From Paracrocinitomix mangrovi (GTDB taxonomy: Bacteria > Bacteroidota > Bacteroidia > Flavobacteriales_D > Crocinitomicaceae): 64,000 bases of DNA. The position numbers and the translations under genes are program-made. Positions within the stretch are counted from its first letter, which is position 1. Every line of letters begins with the position of its first letter. The stretch spans positions 3,286,001 to 3,350,000 of the forward strand of contig NZ_CP091819.1 in assembly GCF_019740355.2 (NCBI RefSeq). The letters run 5' to 3'. The notes beneath the pieces are model-generated. The model had not been told where the DNA came from. It ran no database searches and saw only the letters and a program-made list of their open reading frames with translations. Of the stretch, positions 10,106 through 19,795 are shown piece by piece.

Positions 10106-10188
10106 TTTTCAAAATATTTCAATAATTATTACGTCTAAGTTGAACTTTTGCATAGTTCTTGTAGATGATCCAAATAAAATAAGGAAAA

Positions 10189-11199
10189 GTGAAGAGATTA
10201 ATTTTAGGAATTCTAACGACAATTTTAGCATTAAACATTAACGCCCAGTGTTCTAAAGATCTTGTGACAAATGAGGATTATAGTACCGGGCCAATGATTT
10301 TAACTAAAGATCAAGTATTTGATTCACCTACAATCACCAATAAAAAAGACCTGGCTTTTGCAGTTAAGGATTCTTCAAGATTGTTTGCGCATTTTGAAAT
10401 TACTTACGGTACTTGGAGAGTAGGGTCTAAAATTGATTTTACTTTTCAATCAGGAAAAGTGGTGAGCACATATATCTCAAAATGGGAATCAGAAAGATCA
10501 GGTTCTTACACAGTCAAAAGATATGATTGTCAAATTACTTCTAGAGATGATTTAGATGTGTTTTATCTTGAAAACATCACCAAAATTACTGTAGCTTGTG
10601 TAGGTAAAACGTACAATGTTTCTATAAAGAAAGCTAGAAAAATAACACAGTATTTTCAGTGTGCAGTCAATACTTTAGGGATTGATAATATCAATTATAA
10701 TACTGCACAAAAATCTGATCCTGATCCTTATGTAGATAATACTATTATTGTGTCTTTTGGAAATGATAATTCAAATACAGCTTCAGATGACTTTTCTGAT
10801 ATTGAATGCAATTATGAAATGAATGAGGTAGATGAATTCACAGGTGACAAAACTACTTTAACTAAGACATTTAAACTAAGTGATAAGTTAACGGGTCAAA
10901 TTCACCATATCAACGGTAAAACTTTCTTAAACTTTTTCTATGCAGGACCGTTAGGATGTAGTGATGTAGAGTCTTATGCAATTATCAAGTTCACAGATGC
11001 TTCTACACTTAAGTTTACTAATCTGGCTCCAAAAGATTGTGGAGATAATCCAATGTTAAAAATTGAGTTGACAGATAAGATGTCAATTTTAAAAGTGCGT
11101 GATATTGAAAAAATCCGTGTAGGATATTCTGATTCTCACGCAGATGTAACTGTATCTAATCAAAAACTAATTAGAGGTATCTTGAACAAGTGCCTGTAG
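10189..11199 (+). CDS. Secreted protein of unknown function with two similar modules
   Basis: A 336-residue protein starting at GTG 10189, which opens a signal peptide (MKRLILGILTTILALNINAQ). No family is recognised. Two parts look alike: a first module ending in ENITKITVACVGKTYNVSIK (about residues 125-144) and a second ending in RDIEKIRVGYSDSHADVTVS (about 304-323). Both are followed by a short helix and a cysteine (YFQCAV and LNKCL). This suggests an internal duplication of a domain of about 110-150 residues joined by an acidic linker. Cysteines are few and could pair in the periplasm. It is followed after 21 bases by another secreted protein, probably in the same transcript. Confidence 0.78.
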   Translation: MKRLILGILTTILALNINAQCSKDLVTNEDYSTGPMILTKDQVFDSPTITNKKDLAFAVKDSSRLFAHFEITYGTWRVGSKIDFTFQSGKVVSTYISKWESERSGSYTVKRYDCQITSRDDLDVFYLENITKITVACVGKTYNVSIKKARKITQYFQCAVNTLGIDNINYNTAQKSDPDPYVDNTIIVSFGNDNSNTASDDFSDIECNYEMNEVDEFTGDKTTLTKTFKLSDKLTGQIHHINGKTFLNFFYAGPLGCSDVESYAIIKFTDASTLKFTNLAPKDCGDNPMLKIELTDKMSILKVRDIEKIRVGYSDSHADVTVSNQKLIRGILNKCL

Positions 11200-11220
11200 T
11201 TTAGAGTTAATTTTATAAAC

Positions 11221-12024
11221 ATGAGGATCTGTTTACTATTAATATTGTTAGTGAGTGGGTCTATTGTTTATGGACAGGAAGTTAAGTTTGTAGCTTCAGA
11301 CACTATTAAAGGAAAATACGACCATTTTTCAGTTGACAATTTTGGAAGAATCTATTTAACCAGTAATGATGTATTGTTGGTATTGTCAGCAGATTTAGAT
11401 ACACTGTTCACATCTTCATTAAAAGCAATAAGACCTTCTTCAGTAGAAGCTTCAAAGTCATTTAGAACTTTGATTTTTGACAAAGAGAGAAGTGTAATTC
11501 AGTTTCTTGATAACACCGGAACTCCTATTCAGGATGAGATAGATTTAGTTGGCTTGGATATCCAACAACCTATCTTGGTTTGCGAATCTTTTGGCGGTAA
11601 TACTATTTGGATTTTAGATGCCGGAAACCTCAGATTAATTAAGCTGAATCAAAAATTGGAGAAAGTGATTATTACAGAAAATCTCACCAATATTTTTGAT
11701 GCGGAGGAAGAGCCTGTTTTAATGAAAGAAAGCAATGACAACTTAATGGTTTTAATTCCCGGAAAAGGAATTGCAATGTTTGATGTTTTCGGAACTTACG
11801 TAAAGACATACCCTTGTGATGCAGATTATTTTGATGCAACAGAAGAATTTCTATTTATAAAAACTGCAGATCAAATGGAAGTAATTCCGCTTGAAGGACT
11901 TTTGGAACCGCAGTATAAATACAGTTTGCCAAAAGGTGTTAATTCGTTTCAGTATACTCGCAATCATTTGTATTTGCTACAATCTGATCAACTGATAATA
12001 GGAAATTACAAGAAGGCTAAATAA
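11221..12024 (+). CDS. Secreted beta-propeller-like protein of unknown function
   Basis: A 267-residue protein with a signal peptide (MRICLLLILLVSGSIVYGQ). The mature part is rich in short strands with NHL/propeller-like spacing, for example VDNFGRIYLTSNDVLLVLS, GNTIWILDAGNLRLIKLN and RNHLYLLQSDQLII, consistent with a five- or six-bladed propeller. No catalytic residues are evident. It sits 21 bases after the previous secreted protein and is likely co-expressed with it. Homologous small propellers of unknown role are common in Flavobacteriales, but no specific function is claimed. Confidence 0.75.
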   Translation: MRICLLLILLVSGSIVYGQEVKFVASDTIKGKYDHFSVDNFGRIYLTSNDVLLVLSADLDTLFTSSLKAIRPSSVEASKSFRTLIFDKERSVIQFLDNTGTPIQDEIDLVGLDIQQPILVCESFGGNTIWILDAGNLRLIKLNQKLEKVIITENLTNIFDAEEEPVLMKESNDNLMVLIPGKGIAMFDVFGTYVKTYPCDADYFDATEEFLFIKTADQMEVIPLEGLLEPQYKYSLPKGVNSFQYTRNHLYLLQSDQLIIGNYKKAK

Positions 12025-12120
12025 TGCATTGATCTTTTCGCATTTCATTTATAGTTCGTCACATAATAAATTGGCAATGCCTTGTTGACAACTTCAATTA
12101 TCATATTAGTTTGAATCCTT

Positions 12121-12128
12121 TATATTTG
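12121..12128 (+). promoter_or_regulatory. -7 promoter element (TATATTTG)
   Basis: Exact TAnnTTTG match 22 bases before the GTG start of the PASTA gene. No -33 TTG is seen at the usual distance. Confidence 0.4.
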
Positions 12129-12150
12129 TCGGAAATAATTGAACGAATAG

Positions 12151-12948
12151 GTGAAAAAATTCTTCAGATTTTTAATTAGCAGACAGTTTCTACTCAATGT
12201 AGCCGGAATCATTTTTGTATGGATCCTCATTGTTTGGATTGAAGGAATGTATCTAAAAAATACTACCAGTCATGGTGAAAGTATTGAAGTTCCTTCTTTC
12301 TATAAAATTCACATGGATGACCTGGATGAATTTGTTAGGGATAAACAATTGGAATATGAGATTGTAGATTCGGTTTATTTAGATGAATGGCCAAAGGGAA
12401 CAGTGTGTTGGCAATATCCAAAACCTACAGATTCAACCGGAATGAGTATTAAGTCTGGAAGAACAATTCAGTTATCGGTAGTTCCTCTTTCTCCTCAAAT
12501 GGTACGTATGCCTAAAGTAGTGCATATGTCAAAGAGAATGGGAGAAACAACTTTAAATGCCTTGGGGATTAAAACCAAAATTTCTTTCAAACCGGATCCT
12601 GTAGGAAAAGACTTTATTCTTGAGCAGCTATATAATGGACAACCAATTGACTCTGGTACATTTATTCCTAAAGGAAGTAGAATTGAACTGGTTGTGGCAA
12701 AAGGTAAAAGCGGTGATGCTACACCTTTGCCTTCTGTAGTTGGACTTACAATAAATGAAGCAAAGCAACGTTTCTCTACTTTATCCTTGTCTTTGCATCC
12801 ACAGTGTGAAAACTGTATGGATGAAAATCAAGTGCTAAATGCCGTAATTACAAGACAAAGTCCTGCTGGTGGAGCTAATGTACAAGTAGCAGCCGGAACA
12901 ACAGTAACAGTGTGGGCTACTTACGGAGCTGGAGGTGCTACTGAATAA
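12151..12948 (+). CDS. PASTA domain-containing membrane protein
   Basis: A 265-residue protein starting with GTG 12151. It has a short basic cytoplasmic tail, one membrane segment at about residues 11-28 (FLLNVAGIIFVWILIVWI), then about three PASTA modules at roughly 40-113, 114-183 and 184-262. Each module has the pattern of a proline-containing strand, a helix and an ending such as IPKGSRIELVVAKG or VAAGTTVTVWAT. PASTA modules bind muropeptides or beta-lactam-like ligands in serine/threonine kinases and penicillin-binding proteins. Here no kinase or transpeptidase is attached, as is usual for the Bacteroidota stand-alone form, so a cell-wall sensing or scaffold role is inferred. Confidence 0.9.
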   Translation: MKKFFRFLISRQFLLNVAGIIFVWILIVWIEGMYLKNTTSHGESIEVPSFYKIHMDDLDEFVRDKQLEYEIVDSVYLDEWPKGTVCWQYPKPTDSTGMSIKSGRTIQLSVVPLSPQMVRMPKVVHMSKRMGETTLNALGIKTKISFKPDPVGKDFILEQLYNGQPIDSGTFIPKGSRIELVVAKGKSGDATPLPSVVGLTINEAKQRFSTLSLSLHPQCENCMDENQVLNAVITRQSPAGGANVQVAAGTTVTVWATYGAGGATE

Positions 12949-12966
12949 GGATTAGTTGAACTGAAA

Positions 12967-15237
12967 ATGAAAAAAGTACTATTATTCCTATCTCTTGTTT
13001 TTTGCTTTGGTGCTATGGCACAAGAAGTGATTGTTCCAATATTGGGTAATCCCGCTTTGTTTGGAAAATATTCACATCAAAAAATTAAAGCAGCAGGCTC
13101 TTCTTTAGATAGTACATTTATATATTCTTACAGTAGTTTGACCATAACTGATATCTGGGATGATTTTTCAGTAAATAAATTTGTGCAATATCCTCCCGCT
13201 TATAATGCTGCCAATGTAACATCTCAGTGGTATTGGCATTTAATGGATCAAACAAATACTACCCCTGAACCCGATACTGTGCAGTTTTGTGATGAGACAG
13301 TTGCCAAACATGATTCTGTCATTGTGGTTGCTGGAGTTGGAACAACTTTTACTTCGAATTTTACACCGCATGATATATGGGTGAACGACCTAACGCAGTA
13401 TCCTATTAGTGGAACTGTGATGCAATTGTATGATGAATGTTATACTTTAATTGATTCAGTTATTGAAGGTGTTCCAGATCCTACACAAGATACTGTTTGG
13501 GCTGATGCTTCTACTATTTATTACCAGGATAGTATTCATTTGTTTTTTGCTAATATGAATGACCCAAGTCGAATTTGGGTTGATAATAAAGCATTTCACA
13601 ATTATAATTTCCCGGTAGATCCGTTTTCACTTGGTGTAGCAACTTTAGATGGGGTTGACTCTACAGGATGGCCTTATGAATTCAATAATCCAAATAGTTA
13701 TGGAGGTGCTGATACAATGACTTCAAAACCAATTAATTTGTTTGGAAATACTAATGTCTTTTTACAATTCCTCTACCAGGCAAAAGGTCATGGAAATATG
13801 CCGGAGGATGCTGATTCTTTATTGGTTGATTTTTACTTGCCTGATTCAGCTCAGTGGTATAACATTTGGCATGCTTCAACTCCTTATCCGGACCAAACAT
13901 GGGATACCGCATATATAGCCGTGCCAGTGAATTTTCTGGACAATGGTTTCAAATTTAGATTTAGAAATTACGCCTCTTTATCAGGTGCATTAGATCATTG
14001 GCATATTGATTATGTTCAATTGTATGAAAACCCTTTAATTACTATTCAACCATTAAAGGATTTAGCGGTGTCATATCCTGTTTATTCATTGTTAAAAGAT
14101 TATACAGCAGTACCATGGGATCATTATAATGCTTTGATTTCACCCAATTTAAAAATGCAGGACACTTCATTTTTATCAGTGTATAATTCAGATGATACAC
14201 CTACCAATGTTGGAAGTGAGATGTATTTAGAAATTGCCTATGACGGTGCAGTGCAGGGTAGCTATAATTTGCCAAATCCTGGTGCTACTCCTCCATGGAC
14301 TTCCAATTGGGAATTGGGAATGAATGCATTTCCATTTTTTACTTCTTCTTTACATAACTCATTTGACGCTCCCGGTAATGATACCATGGCAACTTTTAAT
14401 GTTAAAGTAAACGCACATGCGGCTGTTGCTGCTTCTAATGTTTATCAAGTAAATGATACAACTTATCTAAATCAGGAGTTTAAAAACTATTATGCCTATG
14501 ATGATGGGTCTGCTGAAGTAGGTTATGGAATTAATGGAGCAAATTCACAGTTGGCTTATCAGTTTACAGCTTATGAAGAAGATACTTTAACCGGCGTGTT
14601 AATGCATTTTGTTCCTGCAGAACTAGATGTTAGTGGTTATGTGATGTTACTCACTGTTTGGGATGATAATAATGGTGAGCCTGGTGATATATTGTATCAG
14701 GATGATTATTTCCAGCCTCATTATCCTGAATATGGCGGATCACAAAATGAATTTAGATATTACGAGTTTTTAAATCCAAATTTCCCTTCTGTTATCCCTG
14801 TAGGAGAAACTTTTTATGTTGGATGGGAACAAATTGAAAGCCAAAATTTATATGTAGGGATGGATAGAAACATTATCAAAAATGAAAAGATGTTTTACAA
14901 TGTTTCAGGAAGTTGGATAGGTTCTTCTTCAGCCGGATGTTTAATGATTCGCCCTGTATTTTCCACTTCAATTAATTACACTCTTGGTGAGGAAAGAATT
15001 GAAGAACAAGTGGAAGAGATTGTAATGTTTCCAAATCCTGCAAATGAACAAGTTTCGTTTAACGGTATCAATAAAGATTGTATTGTTTCTTTTTATGATA
15101 TGACAGGTAGATTGGTAATGTCTACAGAGAATGTAAGTGGTATTGATGTGTCGTCATTAATTGACGGAATCTATCTGGTAGATATTAGAGATTTAAATGG
15201 TGTATCTTTGTACACTGATAAATTAGTCAAGAAATAA
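12967..15237 (+). CDS. T9SS type A sorting domain-containing secreted protein
   Basis: A 756-residue protein with a signal peptide (MKKVLLFLSLVFCFGAMAQ) and a C-terminal type IX sorting domain: MFPNPANEQVSF near residue 685, FYDMTGRLVMS, then DGIYLVDIRD and a lysine-rich end (KLVKK). This domain directs export through the outer membrane and is normally removed with attachment to surface lipopolysaccharide. The middle has jelly-roll-like, aspartate- and tryptophan-rich segments but no recognised enzyme. The stop overlaps the start of the pseudouridine synthase gene (TAATG). It was reached from the PASTA gene with an 18-base spacer, so all three genes may form one operon. Confidence 0.88.
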   Translation: MKKVLLFLSLVFCFGAMAQEVIVPILGNPALFGKYSHQKIKAAGSSLDSTFIYSYSSLTITDIWDDFSVNKFVQYPPAYNAANVTSQWYWHLMDQTNTTPEPDTVQFCDETVAKHDSVIVVAGVGTTFTSNFTPHDIWVNDLTQYPISGTVMQLYDECYTLIDSVIEGVPDPTQDTVWADASTIYYQDSIHLFFANMNDPSRIWVDNKAFHNYNFPVDPFSLGVATLDGVDSTGWPYEFNNPNSYGGADTMTSKPINLFGNTNVFLQFLYQAKGHGNMPEDADSLLVDFYLPDSAQWYNIWHASTPYPDQTWDTAYIAVPVNFLDNGFKFRFRNYASLSGALDHWHIDYVQLYENPLITIQPLKDLAVSYPVYSLLKDYTAVPWDHYNALISPNLKMQDTSFLSVYNSDDTPTNVGSEMYLEIAYDGAVQGSYNLPNPGATPPWTSNWELGMNAFPFFTSSLHNSFDAPGNDTMATFNVKVNAHAAVAASNVYQVNDTTYLNQEFKNYYAYDDGSAEVGYGINGANSQLAYQFTAYEEDTLTGVLMHFVPAELDVSGYVMLLTVWDDNNGEPGDILYQDDYFQPHYPEYGGSQNEFRYYEFLNPNFPSVIPVGETFYVGWEQIESQNLYVGMDRNIIKNEKMFYNVSGSWIGSSSAGCLMIRPVFSTSINYTLGEERIEEQVEEIVMFPNPANEQVSFNGINKDCIVSFYDMTGRLVMSTENVSGIDVSSLIDGIYLVDIRDLNGVSLYTDKLVKK

Positions 15238-16325
15238 TGTCTTCAATAGAAGAAAACGAATTTTACGAAGAAGATTTTGATGAATCATCCATTGATGCCG
15301 AAGAATCAGAAGAGTTGTATGAGCACCACAACATCATTGCAGATGTAGGGCAAGAGCTTTTGAGGATAGATAAATTCCTCATGGATCGCATACCAAACAT
15401 TTCCAGAAATAAACTTCAAAATATTGCCAAGGCCGGCAATTTATTGGTGAATGGCAAAGCGGTGAAGTCTAATTATAAGGTTCATCCAAAAGATGAGATT
15501 TCAGTTGTATTGCCATTTCCGGTAAGAGAAACAACCCTTGTTCCTGAAAATATTCCAATAGACATAGTTTATGAAGATGATGATTTGGTCATTGTAAATA
15601 AACCACCCAATATGGTAGTGCACCCAGGATTTGGAAATTATTCTGGAACCTTAATGAATGCGCTTGTTTATCATTTTGATAATCTTCCTAAAAGAGATGA
15701 TTTTTATGGTAGGCCGGGATTAGTGCATAGGCTTGATAAGCATACAACAGGTTTATTAGTTGTGGCTAAAACTGAATATGCTATGACTCATTTGTCAAGA
15801 CAGTTTTTTGACCGTACATCTGAAAGAAGATATTATGCCCTGGTTTGGGGTGATGTGGAAGAGGATGAAGGAACAATCACCGGAAATATAGGAAGATCAC
15901 AAAAAAACAGAAAAGTGTTCAAAGTTTATCCAGAAGACGAAGGATATGGAAAACACGCGGTAACACACTATAAAGTAATTGAGCGTTTCCGATATGTTAC
16001 TTTGGTAGAATGTAAGCTGGAAACAGGTAGAACTCATCAAATTAGGGTGCATTTCAAGCACATTGGTCATCCTCTTTTTCATGATTTGGAATATGGAGGA
16101 GATAAAATAATAAAAGGAACAACTTTTACTAAGTACAAGCAATTTATTGATAATTGTTTTGGTTTGATTCCGGGACAAGCTTTGCATGCTAAAACACTGG
16201 GAATCACTCATCCAGTGACAGGTGAGTGGCTGCATTTTGATTCAGAATTACCGGAGGGAATGGTAACTCTATTAGAAAAGTGGCGTATATACAGTTCGAA
16301 TGTACAAGGAGGGGACGACCAATAA
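15237..16325 (+). CDS. rluD: RluA-family 23S rRNA pseudouridine synthase (RluD-like)
   Basis: A 362-residue enzyme that isomerises uridine to pseudouridine in rRNA, probably in helix 69 if it is a true RluD. An acidic N-terminal extension (about 1-35) precedes an S4 RNA-binding domain (about 42-100). The catalytic domain has the motif GLVHRLDKHTTGLLVV with catalytic aspartate near residue 167, and the later motif TGRTHQIRVH. The start codon overlaps the previous stop (TAATG), favouring translational coupling. RluA-family members differ in target and cannot be assigned to specific uridines by sequence alone, so the symbol is the most likely choice, not a certain one. Confidence 0.88.
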   Translation: MSSIEENEFYEEDFDESSIDAEESEELYEHHNIIADVGQELLRIDKFLMDRIPNISRNKLQNIAKAGNLLVNGKAVKSNYKVHPKDEISVVLPFPVRETTLVPENIPIDIVYEDDDLVIVNKPPNMVVHPGFGNYSGTLMNALVYHFDNLPKRDDFYGRPGLVHRLDKHTTGLLVVAKTEYAMTHLSRQFFDRTSERRYYALVWGDVEEDEGTITGNIGRSQKNRKVFKVYPEDEGYGKHAVTHYKVIERFRYVTLVECKLETGRTHQIRVHFKHIGHPLFHDLEYGGDKIIKGTTFTKYKQFIDNCFGLIPGQALHAKTLGITHPVTGEWLHFDSELPEGMVTLLEKWRIYSSNVQGGDDQ

Positions 16326-16361
16326 AAGTATGTTCTAACGTGATTTTTCAAAATATTTAAT

Positions 16362-16369
16362 TATTTTCG
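16362..16369 (+). promoter_or_regulatory. -7 promoter element (TATTTTCG)
   Basis: One mismatch to TAnnTTTG, 43 bases before the OmpA gene. The spacer after rluD is otherwise AT-rich and featureless. Confidence 0.3.
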
Positions 16370-16412
16370 CCTTTAATAACAAGCTTACTAAAATTTAGTA
16401 AATAATATTTTT

Positions 16413-18536
16413 ATGAAGTTATTCAAGTTATTTGTTGCGATTGCAGTGTTGATCGGAACGACAAACACGGTTCTAGCTCAAGGAGGCGGACCAGCTACTA
16501 GAAACTACGGAAAAGAAGCTGACCGTTTATGGCAATCTGGAGCTTATGCTGAAGCAGCTGAAGCTTTTAAGAAAGCATCTGAGAAGTTAAATCCAAAAAA
16601 TCAAAAAGCTAGATTAAAGAAAGCTTACTATGCGTACATGTCTGCTACTTGTTACAGACTGTTACACCAGTTTTCTGCAGCAGAACAGCAATATGAAAAA
16701 GCTGTATTGTTGAAGTATCAAGAAGCTGAACCAAAAACATTTTACTATTTAGCTGAAATGGAAATGGCTCAGTGTAAACATGATGAGGCAAAAGAAAACT
16801 ACAAGAAGTACGAAAAATTGAATCCTGGTGATGAATTAACCAAGGTAAGAATTGAGTCGTGCGAGAAGTACAAAGAAATGACTGTTAAGTCAGGTGCAAC
16901 TAAGCACTTGGTTACTAATGTCACTAAGTTGAACACAGAGTTTTATGACTATGCTCCTGTAATGGGCGGAAGAGGAAAAGAAATGTATTTTTCATCTTCA
17001 CGTTCTGGTTCTTTAGGAGAAGAGATGGATAACATCACTGGTCAAAACTATATGGATCTTTGGATTACTAATATTGACAGAAATGATAACTGGGGTCAAC
17101 CAGAGCCAATTGGAGAACCTGTAAATTCAGGAAATTCAGAAGGTACTATGTGTTTTGACGGTAGAGGTAAAACAATGTGGTTCACAAGATGTCCTGTTAT
17201 TGAAAAAACGAATATCGGATGTGAAATCTACATGGTTGAAAAGAAAAGTAAATCTTGGGGTGAGCCGGTATTGGTTAAATTAAAAGATCATGATACAACA
17301 AACGTTGGTCACCCATGTGTTTCTCCTGATGGTTTAACCCTAATCTTCGCTTCTAACATGGCCGGTGGATACGGTGGTCTTGATTTGTGGTATTCAACTT
17401 ACGACAAAAGAAATGACGAGTGGAGTCTTCCAGTAAACCTTGGAGAGGATATTAACACTGCAGGTAATGATTGTTTCCCTACTTGGGGTCCAGATGATAA
17501 ATTATACTATGCTTCTAATGGTATGGTTGGTCTAGGTGGATTAGATATCTACAGAGCTGACAGAGTAGGAGAAGAATTGAAATGGGAGAAACCTAAAAAC
17601 TTAGGATACCCTATGAATTCATGCATGGATGATTACCACATCATTTATACTGAAAAAGGAAAAATTGAAAGAGGGTATATCTCTTCAAACAGAAATGGTT
17701 CTAAAAAAGGAGCAAACGGTGAAAACTCACAAGATATTTGGGATTTCTATTTACCTCCGGTATTAGTTGACTTAGATATCATTGTTAAAAACCTTGAAAC
17801 AGGTGAAGCTATTCCAGATGCTAAAGTTGTAATCGTTGGTTCAGGTGGAGAAAATTATGTAATGAACACTGACCCTTCTGGTAGAATTACAATGTCTGAA
17901 AAACCTGACGGAACTAGATATATTGAGCCAGGAGGAACTTGGACAATTGAAGTTGAAGGTGTGCCTAAAAAATATTTCTCTGCTTCAGATAATTTCTCAA
18001 CAGAAGGTATTGAAGTGAATAGAAGAATTATTAGAGAGTTAAAAGTGATGCCTGAAAAAGAAGTTATCCGACTTCCGGAAGTGCGTTATGACTTAGGTAA
18101 AGCAACCTTACAGGTAAATGACTCTGTAAACTCTAAAGACTCATTGAACTTCTTATATGATCTGATGGTAGCCAACCCAACTATTATTGTGCAGTTGATG
18201 GCGCATACAGATTCACGTGGTTCAGATGCAGCAAACTTAGACCTGTCTCAAAGAAGAGCTGACTCATGTGTGGCTTATCTTGTAAATGAAAAAGGATTAG
18301 ATCCTGCAAGATTAGTACCTAAAGGTATGGGTGAAACTACACCGGCAATGTATTTTGAAACAAATGCTGAGGGTGATACAACACTTAGACAAAAACTTAC
18401 CGAGTCTTACATTAATGGATTTAAGCGAGACAAAGACAAGTTTGAAAAATTACATCAGTTTAACAGACGTACTGAAGGTAAAATTATTAGCTACGATTAT
18501 GTTCCTAAGAAAGAAGAAGATGGGAACAATGAGTAA
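16413..18536 (+). CDS. OmpA family protein with TPR, PD40 propeller and regulatory-like domain (PorE-like)
   Basis: A 707-residue protein with a signal peptide ending in VLAQ. In order it has TPR-like helices (about 30-150), a PD40/WD40-like beta-propeller (about 180-440; blades with SPDGLTLIFASNMAGGYGGL and GPDDKLYYASNGMVGLGGLD), a carboxypeptidase-regulatory-like beta-sandwich (about 450-540), and a C-terminal OmpA peptidoglycan-binding domain (about 555-690; MAHTDSRGSDAANLDLSQRR). This order matches PorE, the component that tethers the type IX secretion machinery to peptidoglycan. Bacteroidota carry several paralogues, so the PorE role is inferred. It is flanked by its own promoter-like box and a terminator. 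Confidence 0.85.
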   Translation: MKLFKLFVAIAVLIGTTNTVLAQGGGPATRNYGKEADRLWQSGAYAEAAEAFKKASEKLNPKNQKARLKKAYYAYMSATCYRLLHQFSAAEQQYEKAVLLKYQEAEPKTFYYLAEMEMAQCKHDEAKENYKKYEKLNPGDELTKVRIESCEKYKEMTVKSGATKHLVTNVTKLNTEFYDYAPVMGGRGKEMYFSSSRSGSLGEEMDNITGQNYMDLWITNIDRNDNWGQPEPIGEPVNSGNSEGTMCFDGRGKTMWFTRCPVIEKTNIGCEIYMVEKKSKSWGEPVLVKLKDHDTTNVGHPCVSPDGLTLIFASNMAGGYGGLDLWYSTYDKRNDEWSLPVNLGEDINTAGNDCFPTWGPDDKLYYASNGMVGLGGLDIYRADRVGEELKWEKPKNLGYPMNSCMDDYHIIYTEKGKIERGYISSNRNGSKKGANGENSQDIWDFYLPPVLVDLDIIVKNLETGEAIPDAKVVIVGSGGENYVMNTDPSGRITMSEKPDGTRYIEPGGTWTIEVEGVPKKYFSASDNFSTEGIEVNRRIIRELKVMPEKEVIRLPEVRYDLGKATLQVNDSVNSKDSLNFLYDLMVANPTIIVQLMAHTDSRGSDAANLDLSQRRADSCVAYLVNEKGLDPARLVPKGMGETTPAMYFETNAEGDTTLRQKLTESYINGFKRDKDKFEKLHQFNRRTEGKIISYDYVPKKEEDGNNE

Positions 18537-18558
18537 GTAGCTCAGATAAATATTGTTG

Positions 18559-18594
18559 AAACACTTCCGTCAAAAGACGGAGGTGTTTTTTATT
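18559..18594 (+). terminator. Rho-independent terminator after the OmpA gene
   Basis: AAACACTTCCGTC pairs with GACGGAGGTGTTT (one G-T pair), loop AAAA, followed by a T run. The T run overlaps the start of the purM -7 box. Confidence 0.9.
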
Positions 18595-18598
18595 TTTG
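18591..18598 (+). promoter_or_regulatory. -7 promoter element for purM (TATTTTTG)
   Basis: Exact TAnnTTTG match, 27 bases before the purM ATG. It makes the TTG at 18611 an unlikely start because that codon would lie in the first bases of the transcript. Confidence 0.45.
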
Positions 18599-18625
18599 TA
18601 CCACCCTTAATTGCAAAAAAGTCAA

Positions 18626-19795
18626 ATGTCAGATATCCGATACAATAAAAGAGGAGTTTCAGCTTCAAAAGAAGATGTCCATAACGCAATCAAGAATATA
18701 GACAAAGGTCTTTTCCCACAAGCGTTTTGTAAAATCGTTCCAGATTATTTAACAGGTTCAGATGATCACTGTATTGTAATGCATGCAGATGGAGCAGGTA
18801 CAAAAAGTTCACTGGCATACATGTATTGGAAAGAAACTGGAGATTTATCTGTTTGGAAAGGTATCGCACAAGATGCATTGATAATGAACATTGATGATCT
18901 ACTTTGTGTTGGTGCAACAGATAATATCCTTTTATCCTCTACCATAGGAAGAAATAAAGGGTTGATTCCGGGTGAAGTGTTGTCTGCCATTATTAACGGA
19001 ACAGAGGAGCTTTTACAAGATTTAAGGAATCATGGAGTAGATATCCGATCAACAGGTGGCGAAACAGCAGATGTTGGGGATTTAGTGAGAACCATTATTG
19101 TTGATTCTACAGTGGTGGCAAGAATGAAGCGAAAGGATGTAATTACAAATAAAAATATTAAAGCCGGGGATGTAATTGTTGGATTAGCTTCATATGGACA
19201 AGCTACATATGAAAAGGAATACAATGGCGGAATGGGTAGTAATGGTCTGACATCTGCACGACATGATGTTTTTGAAAAATACCTTGCCACTAAATATCCT
19301 GAAAGTTTTGACCCATCAGTACCTGAAGAATTAGTTTACTCAGGGGGTATGAAGCTAACGGATAAAGTAGAAGGTAGTCCAATTGATGCCGGAAAATTGG
19401 TTTTATCTCCTACAAGAACTTACGCGCCTATTATTAAAAAAATATTGGATTTGAATAGATCAGATATTCATGGAATGGTGCATTGTAGTGGAGGAGCACA
19501 GACAAAAGTCTTACATTTTGTTGAAGATCTTCACATTATTAAGGACAATATGTTTGAAGTGCCACCTTTGTTTAAATTAATAAGTGAGCAATCAGGTACT
19601 TCATGGAAAGAAATGTATAAAGTCTTCAATATGGGACATAGAATGGAAATCTATTTACCGGAAGATAAAGCACAAGTAATTATAGAAATTTCAAATTCTT
19701 TTGGTGTGGATGCACAGATTGTTGGAAGATGTGAAGCTGCTGACGAAAAGAAATTGACAATAAGTTCCGAATTCGGAAAATTTGAATACCAATAA
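18626..19795 (+). CDS. purM: Phosphoribosylformylglycinamidine cyclo-ligase (AIR synthetase)
   Basis: A 389-residue ATP-dependent cytoplasmic enzyme of purine synthesis that closes FGAM to aminoimidazole ribonucleotide. It begins with RYNKRGVSASKEDVHNAI and contains HADGAGTKSSLAYMYW, the phosphate/ATP-binding region of the PurM fold. MNIDDLLCVGATDN and STGGETADVGD follow, then a second half with HGMVHCSGGAQTKVLHF. The ATG at 18626 is preferred over TTG 18611 because the residues before it do not match the family and a promoter box lies just upstream. In Bacteroidota purM is commonly followed by prfA and pyrF; here a small extra gene separates purM from them. Confidence 0.93.
   Translation: MSDIRYNKRGVSASKEDVHNAIKNIDKGLFPQAFCKIVPDYLTGSDDHCIVMHADGAGTKSSLAYMYWKETGDLSVWKGIAQDALIMNIDDLLCVGATDNILLSSTIGRNKGLIPGEVLSAIINGTEELLQDLRNHGVDIRSTGGETADVGDLVRTIIVDSTVVARMKRKDVITNKNIKAGDVIVGLASYGQATYEKEYNGGMGSNGLTSARHDVFEKYLATKYPESFDPSVPEELVYSGGMKLTDKVEGSPIDAGKLVLSPTRTYAPIIKKILDLNRSDIHGMVHCSGGAQTKVLHFVEDLHIIKDNMFEVPPLFKLISEQSGTSWKEMYKVFNMGHRMEIYLPEDKAQVIIEISNSFGVDAQIVGRCEAADEKKLTISSEFGKFEYQ

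Noticed and set aside
18331-18540. Plus-strand frame inside the OmpA gene end
   Set aside because: It overlaps the conserved OmpA domain in another frame and has no family features.
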